Origin: Apium graveolens
Lineage: Eukaryota; Streptophyta; Magnoliopsida; Apiales; Apiaceae
Direction of reading: 5' to 3'
DNA length: 64,000 bases
Assembly: GCF_009905375.1 (NCBI RefSeq)
Contig: NC_133652.1
Span: forward strand, 15,736,850-15,800,849
Below, piece by piece: positions 11,900-23,916 of the stretch. Position numbers and translations under genes: made by a program. Below the pieces are notes generated by a model. That model saw nothing but the letters and a program-made list of their open reading frames with translations, had not been told where the DNA came from and did no database searches. The number at the start of each line of letters is the position of its first letter. Position 1 is the stretch's first letter.

Positions 11900-12503
11900 T
11901 AGACCTGGAAATTCGGATAACCGGTTTGGTTTCAGATCAGATCAATTTCGGATCAGATTTATTTTCGAATTATGATATATTTGAAGACCATTCGGATCAG
12001 ATCGGATGTGCTTCATTTCAGATCTAATTCAGATTAAAATCGGATAAAATTCGGATTAAGATCGGATACAATTATTTTTGGATTAAATTCGGTTCGGATA
12101 TTTTCGGATCATAACTTAATTATTTTTTCAGTTTTTGAGATTTAAAAATATCTTTTTTATTTAATTTAGTCTTTTTAACATTATATAATGTACTTTTACA
12201 AAAGAATATGATTAAATAAGTATGTTATCATAAACATAAAATTATTTAAAGTATAAATTTTGCTTATTTCGGGTCATATTCGGTTCAGGTAATATATTAT
12301 TCGGTTTTAATCGGTTCAAAGTTATAATCGGATCTTGTATTTCGGATCATTTTCGGTTAAATTTTCGGTTCGGGTATTTTTCGGATCGGTTTAAATCGGT
12401 TTTCGGATAACTATCGGATTGTATGATTTGGATCTCAGATCGGATCTCGGTTTCATGAATTCCGGTTCGGTTCTTCGGATCCAGACCCATTTTGCCTGGT
12501 CTA
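11900..12503. mobile_element. hAT-like non-autonomous element nested in Athila
   Basis: Ends TAGACCTGG and CCTGGTCTA form a 9 bp perfect inverted repeat. An exact 8 bp target duplication GTCATATG lies at 11892-11899 and 12504-12511, the length used by hAT elements. The interior is a degenerate short-period array of TTCGGAT / CGGTTCGG units on one strand, with no ORF. Confidence 0.85.
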
Positions 12504-13989
12504 GTCATATGTATGTCTCCTTAGCGCAAAATACCTTATACATGATGATATTTTGCACGTGCTTGCAAAAATTTTAAAACTTGAATGTACGCCATTGTCA
12601 ATTTTGACGAGTATAACATGCTATTATCATGTGAGGTCTTGGGCTTAATTTATGATTGATGCATACTTTTATCAATTAATAATTTTTTGTGGTGAACTTT
12701 TCGTCATTGTGCATGTTGCTCTAGAACTTGCTTTTAACCAGGTTGTGTGTATATTTATATTGTGTATGTGTAAAAATGATAAAGGCGACAGGATTAAACT
12801 ATTTTTCCTAAACAGTACCTAAAAAGTAATCCTTAGCGAGCCCCCTTGAGCCTATAACCTTTTTCTTCTTATATCACCAAATAAATCTTGAGCTTAAATG
12901 TTTATTCTTAACTTGATTGATTAGTAGAGCATTATGATGTATGTTTGGGATGGGTAAATTATAAGTGTGGGGATTTCTTTGTTGAAGTGGGATATTTTGG
13001 TGGGAATCAATTACTTGATCTTCGAAAAAAAATGAAAAAAAATTATGCATTGCAACAAAGTATAAAGTACTCATTTGAGATCAATGGGTAATAAGTGCAT
13101 TATCATATGAAAGGAACGATCTATGTACATGTGCTGGTATTAAGTACAATGTCTTGGTGACTTTTCACTGTCCTTGATTACTGGAGAATGACTTGACTTT
13201 GGAAAAAAATAAAAGGATTTTTTTTAGCAAGAAGAAGATCGAGTAGAGTTTGTGTTCATTGGTTTATGTAATGTGAAAGTAGGAAGGTTCGTGATTGCTT
13301 TTCATATTGGGTGTTATAATTAAAAGTGAACACTATGCTCTGATAGTTATCAATTTCAACCACGTGTTAGCCTATTTATTTATTATCCTGCCCATCACCT
13401 AAACCTTGTTACAGCCCTCGACAAAGACCTTTTGATTTATACTTGCACGAAGTCTAGAGACTTTGGTAAAAAAGCAAGCTTATAGTAGCACATGTGCATT
13501 TGATTGAACTTGAGTGATATAGTTACACCTAAACACTTGTGTGCTTTGAGTGTTTGTGAGGTTATTCTTCTATCCAAGGCATGTTATTTTCTTGTTGATT
13601 GAGACTTTAATGTTATTCATGATTATTTTAGTCTTTTGGGACTATATGTGTGTGTTTGCATAATTGTATTGGTGTGTAAAGTCGAGAAACTGCATTGCAT
13701 GACATCTATGAGCTATTACATCAATAATTTTTATGTGTGGAGTGCTTTGATATATTTCATGTTTGAGACTTGGCAGTCAGAAATTAAATTGGAAATTTTG
13801 TGGGTACACTCACTATAGGCCGTCACAAGACCTTACTCGTCCACTAAAGCTACCTTGAGGTTTAAAGGGCTTGTTGCATATGCCAAATACAACCGTGATC
13901 ACCTCTGGCAGTGGTACAAGAAATTTGGGACTTAGTATTTTTCTTTTATTCTTTTCCAGAGGGCGTGCAAGATGCTAAGTATGGGGATG
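12504..13989 (+). other. Athila 3' noncoding region
   Basis: No gene recognised. It ends in the short purine run GTATGGGGATG just before the 3' LTR, the likely polypurine tract. Reading frames in it are short and not family-like. Confidence 0.6.
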
Positions 13990-15335
13990 TGATGAGCGTG
14001 CACTTTATCGTAATATTATCCCTATATTTTGGTTATTTTACATTGATTTGGATATTTATGTAATAAATATAAATATTTTATTTTAGGTATCAATGAGATA
14101 TAATAAAGGAAGGTTTGGAGTTAAAAAAATCAGATTTGGAGGTTAATTTGATTAAAAATCGGATTTTATGGGTCAGCTGCGCAGTCTACACTATTTGGGT
14201 CATATATGGAGTTCTATAAGTCCCATTCTGACGATTCAACAGCCCATGGAAAGCTTATGAGAAGAGCTTCAAATCATAATTGGTCTTGATTTTAGCCCAG
14301 CTGAATCAGCCCGGAATCTGAGTCAAGAAGTTAACTACGAATTTTCACTTTCTTGGAATTCAATTTTAATTGGGAAATCTCTTTGTAATTACTTTAATTC
14401 ATTAAAAATACTTTTATTAGATATATTACTATTGTTATTCAGACCTAATCTGATTATTGGAGAGCTAGACCGAGCACAAGAGATAGACACATAATACACA
14501 GAGAGAAAGGAGAAGCCTGAGGACGTAGACACGGCCATTGAAGACGTTCACTTGGATTGTTTATCTCTATCTTTTTTTAGAATTCTCTCCCTATTTCTAT
14601 TCATTATGAATATGTGTTATAAACTCTTGGAAGCTTTTTTGATTTTCATTATGAACTATTTTTATTAAAGTTAAGATTTTTATGGAACCCTATCATGGGA
14701 TTATTGGTGTTTTCTTAAAGAGTACTGTATGTAGTTTATGATTTACTCGTTCAAGTGATTTTCATGCTTGTACTAGCTTTTGTTTGATCGACTTGAGTAG
14801 GTTGAAGAATTAATTTTAATACCGAGAGGGTTATAGTTAATAGACATAAAACTTGAATGGTGTATGCTTAAATCTTTTGATTATAATATTGTTACGGTAT
14901 AGACATATATATAGTGACCATGCATAGCTTTGTGAATTGGTGCATAATTATATTCTGAAAGGTAAATTAGAATAGACATACATTAATTTGTTGATAGGAT
15001 TTATACCATAGTGATTTCGAGAGAAACCTATGACCATTTAATTCTAGCTAGTGAACTATGAATTTGCTAAAGTACTACACAACTCTTTTACCGACATTTA
15101 CGTGTTAAAGTACTATGAATGTGCTAGTATAATTTAATGTTAATTACTCTTTATAAATAAGTTAGTTATAAAAATCTCCAACACATTTTGTGCTCGATAA
15201 CTGAATTGTTAGATAATTAATTGGGATTTACACAAATTTACAGTCCTTGAAGTCCTTGAGATACGATAACTGGTATTACTACTATATTACTTGCTTGCGG
15301 TTGTGTATACTTGCACATCTGAATTTTACGCAACA
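13990..15335 (+). repeat. Athila 3' LTR
   Basis: Begins TGATGAGCG and ends ACGCAACA; aligns with 4195-5522 with many mismatches and two sizeable indels. Confidence 0.92.
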
Positions 15336-15575
15336 CCTTGCAAAGGTACTGATACCTACACCTAAGAAGGTGAAGATTGGTCTGAAGACTGTGAATTGTA
15401 TCTTTATTGGATATCTTCCATATAGCACTGCATATCGGTTTCTTGTTCATGAATCTAAGTCTCCTAATATTTAAAAGAATACCATTATAAAAGCAAGGAA
15501 CGCCTCCTTCTTTGAGACGTTTCCCTGCAATCCAGGAAATGAATGTCTTATAACGTCGTGTGAGTGTAAAAAACA
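15336..15575 (+). pseudogene. Ty1/copia integrase remnant, right piece
   Basis: Continues the ORF broken at 4194: AKVLIPTPKKVKIGLKTVNC, IFIGYLPYSTAYRFLVHES, then a stop, then ARNASFFETFPC. This is the C-terminal end of the copia integrase core with the conserved K-x-G-x-K-T-x-x-C-x-F-I-G-Y. The 5 bp CCTTG at its start is the Athila target copy. Nothing of the copia RT follows. Confidence 0.8.
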
Positions 15576-16030
15576 TGACAACGACCTGATGATTATTTCG
15601 TAAATGGAAATAATGACAATCTGATGATCACTTCTAGATCGAAAATGATAAAGTGAACGATGACTGATGATCGTTTCTCGATTGGAAACGATGCCGACTA
15701 ATGACGGTGATAATGGAGTTTTATAAGAGATTGACGTAAACCAAGGACAACAATAATGATGAATTTAAGAAGAATGTGAAAAATGCAATAATAATGACAT
15801 TAATGACAGAGATGACGACAAGGACAAGATGATGAATACGAGGATGAAGATCTGACCAGAATGAGAAAATAGATTCAAGTAGTTGATTAAAGAGGATGAT
15901 TCAGAACGAGAAAACTGATTCAAGTGGCTGATTAAAGCAGGTGATTCAGAGAACGTGAACGAGAAAACTGATTTAAGTGGCTGATTAAAGCAGGTGATTC
16001 AGAGAACGATAAATTGATTCAAGTGACTGA
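15576..16030. repeat. Degenerate short tandem repeats
   Basis: 15580-15690 has three imperfect units of TGATGATNNTTTC...GGAAAYGATG, the last forming a small hairpin (ATCGTTTC/GAAACGAT). 15863-16030 has three to four imperfect units of about 50 bp built on GAGAAAACTGATTCAAGTGG and GATTAAAGCAGGTGATTCAG. No gene recognised. Confidence 0.6.
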
Positions 16031-16787
16031 GTGGACGATCATACCTTATCCATCTCACCACGAACTCCGTTGTTCAAAACCTCTTTCAAAGTGTAACCTG
16101 CCACTGGAAAAGAAAGGCAAAGGCATCAAAAAGAAGAGGAAAGAAGAGAAGAAAAAGGACAATACAAGGAAAAAAATGCATATAAATGATCAGTTATAGC
16201 ACAAGTCTTACCGTTATGCTCCTCCAAAAATTTTGGATTTTTTAACTGCAAGTGAGTATAAATCGACCTTGAATCGTGAAACCTATCTAAATAATCATAA
16301 TCATATTTGTCCAAACTATTAAGGCGGTCGATAGTTGCGTTACTAATCTTTCCACACAACCTCACAAAATCCAAATCGGGCCCACCAATGTACAACCACT
16401 TAGGGTGATAACCTGGAAGATCTGACACTAACTATCTTCATTCTCCTATGTCGATTGAGTATCGAAATAAAATTTCCCCTCGTGGTATCGAACCCCGTAG
16501 ATAGAAAAGAATAGTTTAACCGACGATATTCTATTTTTATCATAACACAAAGTTACAAAACCGCTCAATTGCGCAATAGAGTTCGGTGCCAGCTGTCCAA
16601 CACCACACCATATGGCTTCATACATCGCAAAATAGAAAGGATGCATGGGCAATCAAAGGTCGTAATAAAACAGAATCAACGGGATGACATGCATGTCGTA
16701 CTCCGGTATCATCCACGCCTGATCACTGGTTGACGGAATTCGATGACGATACCCATTACTAAAATCAACATAACTATCTAGAGTATC

Positions 16788-17876
16788 TGTAATATCCCGT
16801 AATTTTTAGAATTCGATTAATAAAAGAATAATATAATAAAAAGGATTAAAAATAGACAAGGACTAGGATTTAAAATTGAATTAGACTAATGAGCCTAAAA
16901 TTTGGATCCAATTCTAATATGGATAACTTGTAGGTTAAGATATGGGGTTTTGTATCGTTATAAATACATCCTATTCGTCTTCCTCGTTTTAATTATTAAA
17001 ATTCGTAGGGGCTTTTCTTCAAAAATCAGCAATCTTGTAAAATTCGTAGTAAATTCATCGTGAGTCGGAATTCAGTGATTCTGGACTTTTCGGAGAGGTC
17101 TTTTCGTTATCTTCAACTTTCGTGTTTCGTATTTTCTAATATAACGTCGTTTAGTAGGTCAAAAAGGCTATATTCAGATCTGGTCAGATTTTTAGGTAAG
17201 TTTTTGATCGATCTTACTAGTGTTTTCAAAATTGTGTATTATGCGTGTATATTTGATTATCAAAATATGGGCTAAGTGATGATATATTTGAAAGTATTAT
17301 GTGTTATAGTATATGTATTATTATATATATGTGATGTCTGGACGATAATTTGAGATCTTTGATTTGTGCCATGGTTTGTGAAAATATCGAATAAGAACTT
17401 AGGACCGCAGTCACCGGATTGTAGTGACAGTTTTGAGAAAATTTAGGACCGTTATCACCGGGTTGTAGTGGTCTTGGCATGAATTATGGATTTTGAATTA
17501 TTGTTGTTTATGTGCTATGTGTATCGAATAAGAATAAGAATGTGTATCGAAAGTGTGTGTTTCGTATATCGTATCATATAGATTATCGGTGTATTTTGTT
17601 ATATGTGTGTGTGTTACTTGGCCTACTAGTTGGATCGATTGGTCTCTTGCTGGGCTGTATAGCTCATTCTTACAATATCAGGTTTCGCCTAAGAGTTCGA
17701 GTTGGATAGCATTGGAGTTCGAGGATCTTAGTATTGGAGTAGATTGACTTTTGGACCGCTTCCGTTAGCTGCGCCTTTGTAATTGTCACCTTTGTAATAG
17801 AGATTTTGGATTAATAATTGTATTAGAATTTAGTTTTGTATTTAGAATTAATAGTCCAGATGTGCGGGCTGTTACA
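16788..17876 (+). repeat. Minimal element 5' LTR
   Basis: TGTAATATCCCG ... GGGCTGTTACA, 1089 bp, nearly identical to 18053-19141. Confidence 0.96.
16959..16966 (+). promoter_or_regulatory. Candidate LTR TATA box
   Basis: TATAAATA about 170 bp into the LTR, followed by a pyrimidine-rich stretch; the same site recurs at 18224-18231 in the 3' LTR. Inferred from motif and position only. Confidence 0.5.
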
Positions 17877-18052
17877 GTTGGTATCCAGAGCAGGCTGTCT
17901 TTCGGAGTGTATTAGGTATGGGACTAGTACATTCCCTAGGATTCGATATTGTGGACCATAGTTTGACCTTTGGTAGATCAGGGGGTAGATGTGTCTCGAA
18001 CTTTAGGATTGTTGTGAATTTGGGGACCAAATTCTTTTTAAGGAGGGTAGTA
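17877..18052 (+). other. Minimal element internal region with primer site and purine tract
   Basis: Starts GTTGGTATCCAGAGC, a tRNA-iMet complement (TGGTATCAGAGC) with one inserted C, and ends AAGGAGGGTAGTA before the 3' LTR. Nothing else is encoded. Confidence 0.85.
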
Positions 18053-19141
18053 TGTAATATCCCGTAATTTTTAGAATTCGATTAATAAAAGAATAATATA
18101 ATAAAAAGGATTAAAAATAGACAAGGACTAGGATTTAAAATTGAATTAGACTAATGAGCCTAAAATTTGGATCCAATTCTAATATGGATAACTTGTAGGT
18201 TAAGATATGGGGTTTTGTATCGTTATAAATACATCCTATTCGTCTTCCTCGTTTTAATTATTAAAATTCGTAGGGGCTTTTCTTCAAAAATCAGCAATCT
18301 TGTAAAATTCGTAGTAAATTCATCGTGAGTCGGAATTCAGTGATTCTGGACTTTTCGGAGAGGTCTTTTCGTTATCTTCAACTTTCGTGTTTCGTATTTT
18401 CTAATATAACGTCGTTTAGTAGGTCAAAAAGGCTATATTCAGATCTGGTCAGATTTTTAGGTAAGTTTTTGATCGATCTTACTAGTGTTTTCAAAATTGT
18501 GTATTATGCGTGTATATTTGATTATCAAAATATGGGCTAAGTGATGATATATTTGAAAGTATTATGTGTTATAGTATATGTATTATTATATATATGTGAT
18601 GTCTGGACGATAATTTGAGATCTTTGATTTGTGCCATGGTTTGTGAAAATATCGAATAAGAACTTAGGACCGCAGTCACCGGATTGTAGTGACAGTTTTG
18701 AGAAAATTTAGGACCGTTATCACCGGGTTGTAGTGGTCTTGGCATGAATTATGGATTTTGAATTATTGTTGTTTATGTGCTATGTGTATCGAATAAGAAT
18801 AAGAATGTGTATCGAAAGTGTGTGTTTCGTATATCGTATCGTATAGATTATCGGTGTATTTTGTTATATGTGTGTGTGTTACTTGGCCTACTAGTTGGAT
18901 CGATTGGTCTCTTGCTGGGCTGTATAGCTCATTCTTACAATTTCAGGTTTCGCCTAAGAGTTCGAGTTGGATAGCATTGGAGTTCGAGGATCTTAGTATT
19001 GGAGTAGATTGACTTTTGGACCGCTTCCGTTAGCTGCGCCTTTGTAATTGTCACCTTTGTAATAGAGATTTTGGATTAATAATTGTATTAGAATTTAGTT
19101 TTGTATTTAGAATTAATAGTCCAGATGTGCGGGCTGTTACA
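18053..19141 (+). repeat. Minimal element 3' LTR
   Basis: 1089 bp copy of 16788-17876 with two substitutions and no indels. Confidence 0.96.
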
Positions 19142-19481
19142 GTATCCCACGACGGCTCCTGCTTAACATAATGACTTACATAATTAAGACAAGACTTATC
19201 TGAAAATTCTTCACGACCCAAACGTAAACTTTCTTCGATAACTTGTGCCCTAAATGCCAGTGTACGAGGACTCAAAGGGGGAGGACGAGACATGCCCTCA
19301 GGAACTCCAGAAAAAAGTTCATCCTCATTCATGAAGTCAAAAGATTTACACTGTTCTAAGCCGAGAATCTCTACCCATCCAAATTCAACCACGACTCTCG
19401 GTCACCCTCTTCAAGAGGTCTTTTTCCGGGGTTACGATCAAAAACGGTTTGCACATAAGAGGAAGAACTAGAAGTGACCAT

Positions 19482-19892
19482 GATAATTCATGCAAGACTA
19501 TAAGAAAGATAAAGACTACCCTACTAGACCCTAAAAATTGCTAACTTTAAAGGCAGAGAAGAGAGAAAACTTACAGGGATATGAGGAGAAGAGTGACCGA
19601 GAGAGGGATGAACTCCAGAGCATCTGAAAACCCCTTTTTGATGGGCGGAAAAGAAACCGAACGGGCAATCAACATGCATAAAAAAACAAGAAATGCAAGA
19701 TATATATATATATATATATTAAAAAAACAGAAAGAGAAACAAACAAAATAACAATAAACTACAAATCGTATCCCATGATTGCCCCTTACTTTCTATCTTA
19801 TGTTTTATTTTATTTTATTTTATTTTACGCACTAACTTTAACTATATAATTTGCATTGTTATTCCTTTTGTCCGATTTTCAGAAATCAAAAT
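19482..19892. other. Spacer with simple repeats
   Basis: Probable 5' leader side of the minus-strand Gag-like ORF. Contains (TA)n at 19701-19719 and TTTTA repeats at about 19803-19826. No gene seen. Confidence 0.6.
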
Positions 19893-20516
19893 TGTTAGGT
19901 CATACACACTGTAGAAGGGGGGTGAATACAGTGTTTACTACAATCAAATCGAATATAAGAACTCAAGTAACAGAAAACAAATTTTATTCAATATAATAAA
20001 TTTTGTTACAATATGGAACTGTGCTATCTCAATAATGAACAAATTATCACGAGAGCTGCTAGGGTTACAAAGAATAATAACTTCGATAATGATAACACTT
20101 ATAGTGTAAACCCTATGCCTGTGTTTATATACTACACAGTTACAAGATAATGTTCTAATTGATATGGAATATAATTCTGCTTCCTAAAATATATCAACTA
20201 GTTATCTTTTCTTCCAAGTATTCTATTCTTCATAGAATTCTTTCTTCATGCATATTTCTTTCTGTCTTAGTCTCGATCTTCTTTCCTTTCAATCAGCCGC
20301 CTGTCTTATCTGAAAGTCATCTTAAGTCCTGATATTATCTCCTGATAAATATCTTCTGATAACTTAAGTTCTGATAACTTAAGTTCTGATATCTTAAGTT
20401 CTGTCTTCAGTATAAGTGTTGATTTCCAGTTAAGTACTGATTTATCCTGTTAGGTAAGATCTGAAAACTAAATACAAATCATATTACACATGACATTATC
20501 AAATATATATCTAACA
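19893..20516 (-). repeat. SIRE-1 3' LTR
   Basis: Inverted orientation; about one mismatch per 20 bp against 30798-31419. Contains a tandem of AACTTAAGTTCTGAT units at about 20346-20402. Confidence 0.93.
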
Positions 20517-20527
20517 ATCTCCCCCAA
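20517..20527 (-). other. SIRE-1 polypurine tract
   Basis: Reads TTGGGGGAGAT on the minus strand directly before the 3' LTR; identical in SIRE-2 at 41140-41150. Confidence 0.85.
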
Positions 20528-20719
20528 CTTGTAAATTAGCATAATATACAAGTTCAACAGATATTTGATGATGTCAAAAACATTAAGTACAAATGCATGA
20601 GAATTTGACTAGATAACTACAACTTACAGTCCTTTTAACTTTACCATCTTAAGTTCTGATAACAGCTTCAGTCTTCATACACTTCAGAATCTAAGCAGTT
20701 GTAGATCTTTGACTTGGCT

Positions 20720-23390
20720 TCAATTTCTGATCTCTTTGATATCAGGAGTTGTTCTGAGATAGTTCTTCAACAAACATCTCTCAGCATATTCAAGTTCATT
20801 GACCATCCTCCTTTTAGCATTTATCAATTCAGCTGTATTTTTACCAGTTTGAAAAATAGCCGCTCTGAGATTATTTATCTTAGCTTTTCTTATCTCCTGA
20901 TCTAGTCTGATCAGATATGCCTTGTCCGACACTAGATTGAATTCCACAACCTTATAACCCACAAAAGTAGTTATGATCTTAGCAGAGTTAGGCTTCATTT
21001 CGACAATATCACCTTTGTGATCTCTGTACTTGGGACAGTATGTGCTGTCAGACTTTACAGAATAAAGCTTCTTCTGTCTTTGAATTTGAGACTTCAAATA
21101 ACCTGCAGCACTATTTGTTAATCTGTCTTTCACTTGAAGTAGGAATAGAACAAGTTACAGTTCCTTAAAATACTTCAGTGGTATAGCATTCTGCCTAATC
21201 TGGTATACCCTTCCATCTGTCATAAAATATAAAAAGATATGTTCTTTCAAAAAGGTATGGTAAACCATTTGTACAGATTCAAGTCGAATCAATCTTTCAG
21301 GAGTTGCTACAACACCTGGTTCACTTAAGGAAGTTGGATCATTGGTGGTGTTATGTACTCTTCTTTCATCAGAACTACCCAATCCAGATTTATCTCTTGC
21401 TTCATTTCCTGTAACAACTCTTGCTTCAAAACCACTTGTTGCAGTCTTCAAAGGTTGAGCATGTTTAGCTTTGGTGAATCCTGGTAGGAGTATCTTTGAA
21501 GGTTTAACATGAGCAATGTCAGAGGTTTCCTTTTCCTTATCTTCTGATATCAAGCCAACTTGAGCTATGTCAGAGGTTTCTTGCTTCACTGTCATATCAG
21601 AACTTACTACATCTTGACTCTGAACAACATGAGCCATGTCAGAGGTTGTTTGAAAAATCTTCTTTTGCATCAGAGTAAGATTAGCATCTTCTTCATTATC
21701 AATTATTTCTTCATCCATGACTGGCATATAAACCTTTACAGGTTCATCAACTTTTTCTTTGCCCTTGGACCTTGGATCAATTTCCACTTGTGATTTGGCT
21801 TTGGTTGCCTCAGAATTTGTTCTTTCCTTTATCACAATACCCTTAGGCTTTGGAAATTTCTTTTCAACAACAGAAGCTTTAGATTTTGTCTTGACACCTT
21901 CTGCTTTGAGTCTAGCTTCTTCTTCCTTTAGACTCTCAAAGTCCATTCCTGGATTTTCTTTAAGAAATAACTCCTTTGAAATTTCTTCATCAAGTTCCAG
22001 ATGTTCACCAGAACTTATCCTTTTACCAGTATTAGAACTTATTCTTCTCCCAGTATCAAAACTTGTTCCTTGACTTGTAATTCTAGCTTTACTTTATGAA
22101 AATCCTTTGCCTTGACCTTGACCTCTACCCTTGTTAGAGTTTCCTTGGTCATCATTTCCCTTCAGTGTCTGAATAGATTTGCATTTGGACTTAATCACTT
22201 CCCCCCCCCCTTTTTGGCATCAGCGGGTAAAAGAAGAGAGACGAGCAATTCCACTGAGGATTGGATCTCATTGAGTTGATTTTGGTGAGAAGCTTGATTC
22301 TTCAGAATTTCATCAATTTGAGTTTGTTGCTTCTCCTGAGTTTTCTCAATGTAGGCTATTCTGTCAAAGGCTGGCTTGAAAAATCTGTTCTTTTCAAGTT
22401 TAACATTCATATCTTGAAGGATCAAGGTTTCTTAAATTTTGTTCACCTTGGCATGAGTTGTTGAGTGTTGACCCTGAAGGTGCCTAGTACTCAATGCAGT
22501 AACTCTCAGCTGGGCCTTGAAATCATCATTTATCAGCATTTCATCAGCTTTTGCCAGATGCTCAGCAAGAATCTTTTCAGAAGGAACAAAACTAACTGTG
22601 TTCCATTCCTTAGTCCACTCCTTTCCTTTAGGAGTTTCACTCCAAGGTACTGGTGCTTCCCCTGTAACAAACTTCTTGACTAAATCAGCTTTATTAACTG
22701 TTTGTTGAGGTGCATGTCCTGATGGACCAGCTGCATCAGCATCTAAATTAGCAGCAGCTTCACCAGTAGTTTCTTCATTGGCAGCATCAGAACTTGTAGA
22801 TCCTGCAGTATCAGCATCCTCTGATAAAGTAGTAGTATGTGAGGCTATAGAGGCTTCAACATCATCCTCTAAATTCTGATCTGCAGCCAGGTTCTGATCA
22901 ACATCTAAAATTGATGTTGTTGGTGGAGTGAGTTGAATTGGTGGAGTTTCCAAGTACAAAACCTCAGGCACAATCAAGTTATGAATATCAATTTCAGCAC
23001 TTGTACCTGGTTCTTCAGTATGTACTGGATCAACTATAGGTGATATAGGAGGTATAGGCATTCTGTCTTGAGCAGTTTCTGGTTGTGCAGAAGGAAGTGA
23101 TTCAATAATAATTGGTTCTGTTGAGATCAGAGATTCCTGATCCCCTTCCTTAGCTGCTTCTACTACATCCTCTGAATTTGACTCAACTATGTCCATGTGA
23201 GCTCTCTGTTTCTTTAACTTCTTCAAAGGTGGAGACACTATAGGAGCTTTATCATCAGAATTTAACTTTCTAAGCCTTTTGAGGGGCCTAGAACTCCCAA
23301 TTACAGTATCTTTCTGAGAAGAAACCTTCTCAGCTTCTACAACAACAGGTCTAGATATGGGAACCTGTTCCTTAGTTGTTTCCTCAAATC
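20720..23390 (-). pseudogene. SIRE-1 third ORF (post-pol, unknown function), C-terminal part
   Basis: Broken counterpart of the long ORF 41348-45063. Recognisable in four blocks: an acidic Ser/Glu/Asp-rich segment (22432-23390), a short coiled coil with IAYIEKTQEKQQTQIDEI (22195-22425), a Lys-rich linker with EEEARLKAEG (21155-21946) and a basic C-terminus with LVSDKAYLIRLDQEIRKAK (20720-21133). Frameshifts separate the blocks, one near a long C run at 22201-22210. The first about 400 codons of the SIRE-2 version are deleted. In SIRE elements this place is occupied by an envelope-like ORF, but no signal peptide or membrane segment is evident here. Confidence 0.75.
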
Positions 23391-23643
23391 AACATAATTT
23401 AATCAAAACATTCATCACAAAATAAAATTAAAAGTCGATGAAGTAAAGATTAATAAATTGCAATTAAACATGCACAATCACATAATTTAAGAAACAAAGA
23501 ACAAATCTTGCAATTAAAGAAAATTTCATTGATATATCAGATGATTACATTTGATGAAATTTAACAATTACATGCAAAAATTACAAGATAGTCCTATTCT
23601 ACGATTCTTAACATCAATAGCCTTAGTCCTAGTCTAAGAAGAC
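23391..23643 (-). other. SIRE-1 deletion junction spacer
   Basis: A-rich sequence of about 110 bp with no counterpart in SIRE-2 replaces about 1.5 kb of that element (44010-45575), then alignment resumes near 23505. Confidence 0.5.
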
Positions 23644-23916
23644 CTAACGACTACTTCTTCTGCTGCTGACGAAGAGCACTGCATGACGGATGATCCGTTC
23701 TTGCTGACGGAGAGCTTCTCTCTTTTCCTCTTTCAACCTATCAAGATGGAGGTAATACTCCATTGATAAGAACAAGAGTTTTGTATGAACCTCTTGTGGA
23801 ACTCAGTTTCAAAGCTCGTCAGGAATGGTGGTGACATACCACTCATGTTGTCATTCATCACAACTCAACTCGATGTTAAAGGTTTCATAGTTCAGGAACA
23901 TGTTGAAACGGACCAT
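23644..23916 (-). pseudogene. SIRE-1 small conserved ORF, broken
   Basis: Ninety-codon counterpart of 45757-46032. Starts MVRFNMFLNYETFNIELS and ends REALRQQERIIRHAVLFVSS; the same length and block order are kept but three in-frame TGA codons are present. At least two stand where SIRE-2 has TGG, a G-to-A change expected from cytosine methylation on the other strand. I do not recognise the protein family; the C-terminal half is a charged likely coiled coil. Confidence 0.65.

Larger units (their letters stand above)
4195..15335 (+). mobile_element. Athila-type Ty3/gypsy LTR retrotransposon (old, defective)
   Basis: Complete but decayed element: 5' LTR, tRNA-Asp-like primer site, gag, protease, RT, RNase H, integrase, a long noncoding 3' region and 3' LTR. 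A perfect 5 bp target duplication CCTTG lies at 4190-4194 and 15336-15340. The two LTRs differ by frequent substitutions and by indels (a block of about 70 bp near 14070-14140 is absent from the 5' copy; about 60 bp near 5265-5325 is absent from the 3' copy), so the insertion is old. Gag and RNase H/integrase sequences match the Athila clade. No envelope-like ORF is recognisable after integrase. All coding parts carry stops and shifts. Confidence 0.93.
16788..19141 (+). mobile_element. Minimal LTR element, chromovirus (Tekay-like) derivative
   Basis: Two LTRs of 1089 bp flank only 176 bp. TG...CA ends, a perfect 5 bp target duplication GTATC (16783-16787 and 19142-19146), a tRNA-Met-type primer site and a purine-rich tract are all present, so it can in principle be mobilised in trans. 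The LTRs differ at only two positions (17576/18841 and 17677/18942), so insertion is very recent. The internal stretch keeps the ends of a Ty3 chromovirus, including a GGACCAAATTCTTTTTAAGG tail typical of the region before the 3' LTR. No coding capacity; it needs a helper. Confidence 0.93.
16126..19481 (-). pseudogene. Gag-like plant transposon ORF (putative gypsy-type transposon domain), split
   Basis: Minus-strand ORF starting MVTSSSSSYVQTVFDRN at 19481, shifting frame near 19390 and running to 19142. It is then interrupted by the LTR element 16788-19141 and continues in frame at 16787 with DSYVDFSNGYRHRIP. After one TGA near 16655 comes FYFAMYEAIWCGVGQLAPNS, VKLFFSIYGVRYHEGKFYF, a stop and frameshift, then LPGYHPKWLYIGGPDL. 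The GQLAPNS and downstream aromatic pattern match the domain found in plant Ty3-like and other transposon ORFs (PF04195-like). The parent element's LTRs and pol are not visible. Confidence 0.65.

Noticed and set aside
16788..19141. Simple tandem duplication of a 1.27 kb segment
   Set aside because: Exact GTATC target duplication, TG/CA ends, primer site and purine tract show two LTRs of one element.
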